From: an uncultured Holophagales bacterium
GTDB taxonomy: Bacteria > Acidobacteriota > Thermoanaerobaculia > UBA5066
DNA length: 6,464 bases
Assembly: GCA_937864895.1 (NCBI GenBank)
Contig: CALMDF010000360.1
Coordinates: 1-6,464 of the forward strand
Direction: 5' to 3'
Shown one piece after another: positions 5,887-6,464 of this stretch. The stretch's first letter is position 1; the number at the start of each line of letters is the position of its first letter. The notes under the pieces are model-generated. The model searched no databases. It saw only the letters and a list, made by a program, of their open reading frames with translations, and had not been told where the DNA came from. The translations under genes and the position numbers were made by a program.

Positions 5887-6464
5887 TCAATCGCCGGGCA
5901 GGCAGCTCTCGAGGACGCGCGTCGTCCCGCCGGGGCGGACCTCGAACGTCACCGTCATCGCGCAGCCGGACTCCGCGTGGGAGAGCCGCGCGCGGTAGGG
6001 CCCCGCCGGGAGGTCGAGCCGTGCCGGAAGCGGCAGCGGGCCGGCGACGCGGAGCCCGGCGCCGTCGGAGACGTCCTCGAGCACCCCGCCGGGGACGAGC
6101 GCGACGAGAAGCCGCCCGGTTCCGGCCGGAGCCGGGGCGGCCCGGGGCGGTTCCGGCCGGGCGGCGGCGGACGGCTCCGGCGCCGAGACGACGACGTGGA
6201 GCGCGAAGGCGAGGGCGCCGACGAAGGCGGCGATGCCGAAGAAGAGGACCACGCGCCCGAGGAGGAGCTCGCGCGAGAGGAGGCGCGCCGCGGGCTCGAG
6301 CGCGGGAGGGACCTCGGCGCGCGGCGAGGCCGCCTCGGGGAACGGGGCGCCCTCCCCGTCCGCGTCCGCCGGCGGCCCGGGGCGCGGGACGTCGCTGGGG
6401 GGGGCGAGCTCCGCCTTCCTCTCGGCGAGCTCCCGGGCGACGGGGCGCGCCTCGTCGAGGGCCT
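5887..6464 (-). CDS. Single-pass membrane protein with PEGA-like C-terminal domain, 5' end missing
   Basis: The frame is open from the right edge of the window to the TGA at 5889-5887, giving about 192 visible residues. The N-terminal visible part (6464 to about 6253) is Ala/Pro/Glu-rich and probably a cytoplasmic linker. Next comes one clear membrane helix, VVLFFGIAAFVGALAFALHV (6252 to about 6193), preceded by Arg-rich sequence, so the C-terminus should lie outside the membrane. A Pro/Ala linker leads to a small beta-rich domain. Its phrases PARLDLPAGPYRARL and TVTFEVRPGGTTRV resemble PEGA domains, often found at the outer end of bacterial membrane signalling proteins, including Ser/Thr kinases. 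Two cysteines (5962-5964 and 5902-5904) could form a disulfide. An internal GTG at 6252 would give a 121-residue protein, but its lack of SD and the open frame upstream favour the longer one. The N-terminal domain, which would decide function, is outside the window. Confidence 0.6.
   Translation of the reverse strand, partial: ALDEARPVARELAERKAELAPPSDVPRPGPPADADGEGAPFPEAASPRAEVPPALEPAARLLSRELLLGRVVLFFGIAAFVGALAFALHVVVSAPEPSAAARPEPPRAAPAPAGTGRLLVALVPGGVLEDVSDGAGLRVAGPLPLPARLDLPAGPYRARLSHAESGCAMTVTFEVRPGGTTRVLESCLPGD

Noticed and set aside
6397..6404. G8 run in the partial right-edge gene as a possible phase-variable tract
   Set aside because: Runs of this length are expected by chance at this base composition; nothing else supports switching.

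Overview
The window is very GC-rich chromosomal DNA with coding on both strands and almost no intergenic space. Codons end overwhelmingly in G or C. GC content, a PilT-type ATPase, a GT-C membrane glycosyltransferase and a single-pass membrane protein with a PEGA-like tail fit a GC-rich Acidobacteriota lineage best. Myxococcota or a related deltaproteobacterial group is the main alternative. This placement is inference, because no rRNA or other phylogenetic marker is present.

Left block (+ strand, 1-2521): the 3' two thirds of a glutamyl-Q tRNA(Asp) synthetase (gluQ) is followed, with a 4-bp GTGA overlap, by an integral-membrane GT-C/GT39-like glycosyltransferase of unassigned substrate. A strong Shine-Dalgarno (SD) site inside the end of gluQ serves the second gene.

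Middle block (- strand, 4584-2466): tyrS (tyrosyl-tRNA synthetase, S4-domain type) is followed after 4 bp by tyrA (monofunctional prephenate dehydrogenase, TTG start). This looks like a small tyrosine supply-and-charging operon. The end of tyrA overlaps the end of the convergent glycosyltransferase gene by 56 bp.

Right block: tyrS and a pilT-like gene (+ strand, 4654-5877) diverge from a 69-bp spacer. In both directions a TAGAAT/TAGACT -10-like hexamer lies 6-7 nt before the start codon with no SD sequence, suggesting that both messages are leaderless. The pilT-like ATPase has all the motor motifs plus an unusual roughly 50-residue N-terminal extension. It converges, with a 9-bp gap, on a gene that runs off the right edge (- strand) and encodes an Ala/Pro-rich cytoplasmic region, one membrane helix and a small secreted PEGA-like domain.

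Most genes are housekeeping. I see no mobile element, CRISPR array, RNA gene or obvious new multi-gene system. The points most worth a second look are the symmetric leaderless divergent promoters, a rare-codon, low-GC patch in the glycosyltransferase, an apparent loss of a key prephenate-binding arginine in TyrA, and the modified N-terminus of the PilT-like motor.
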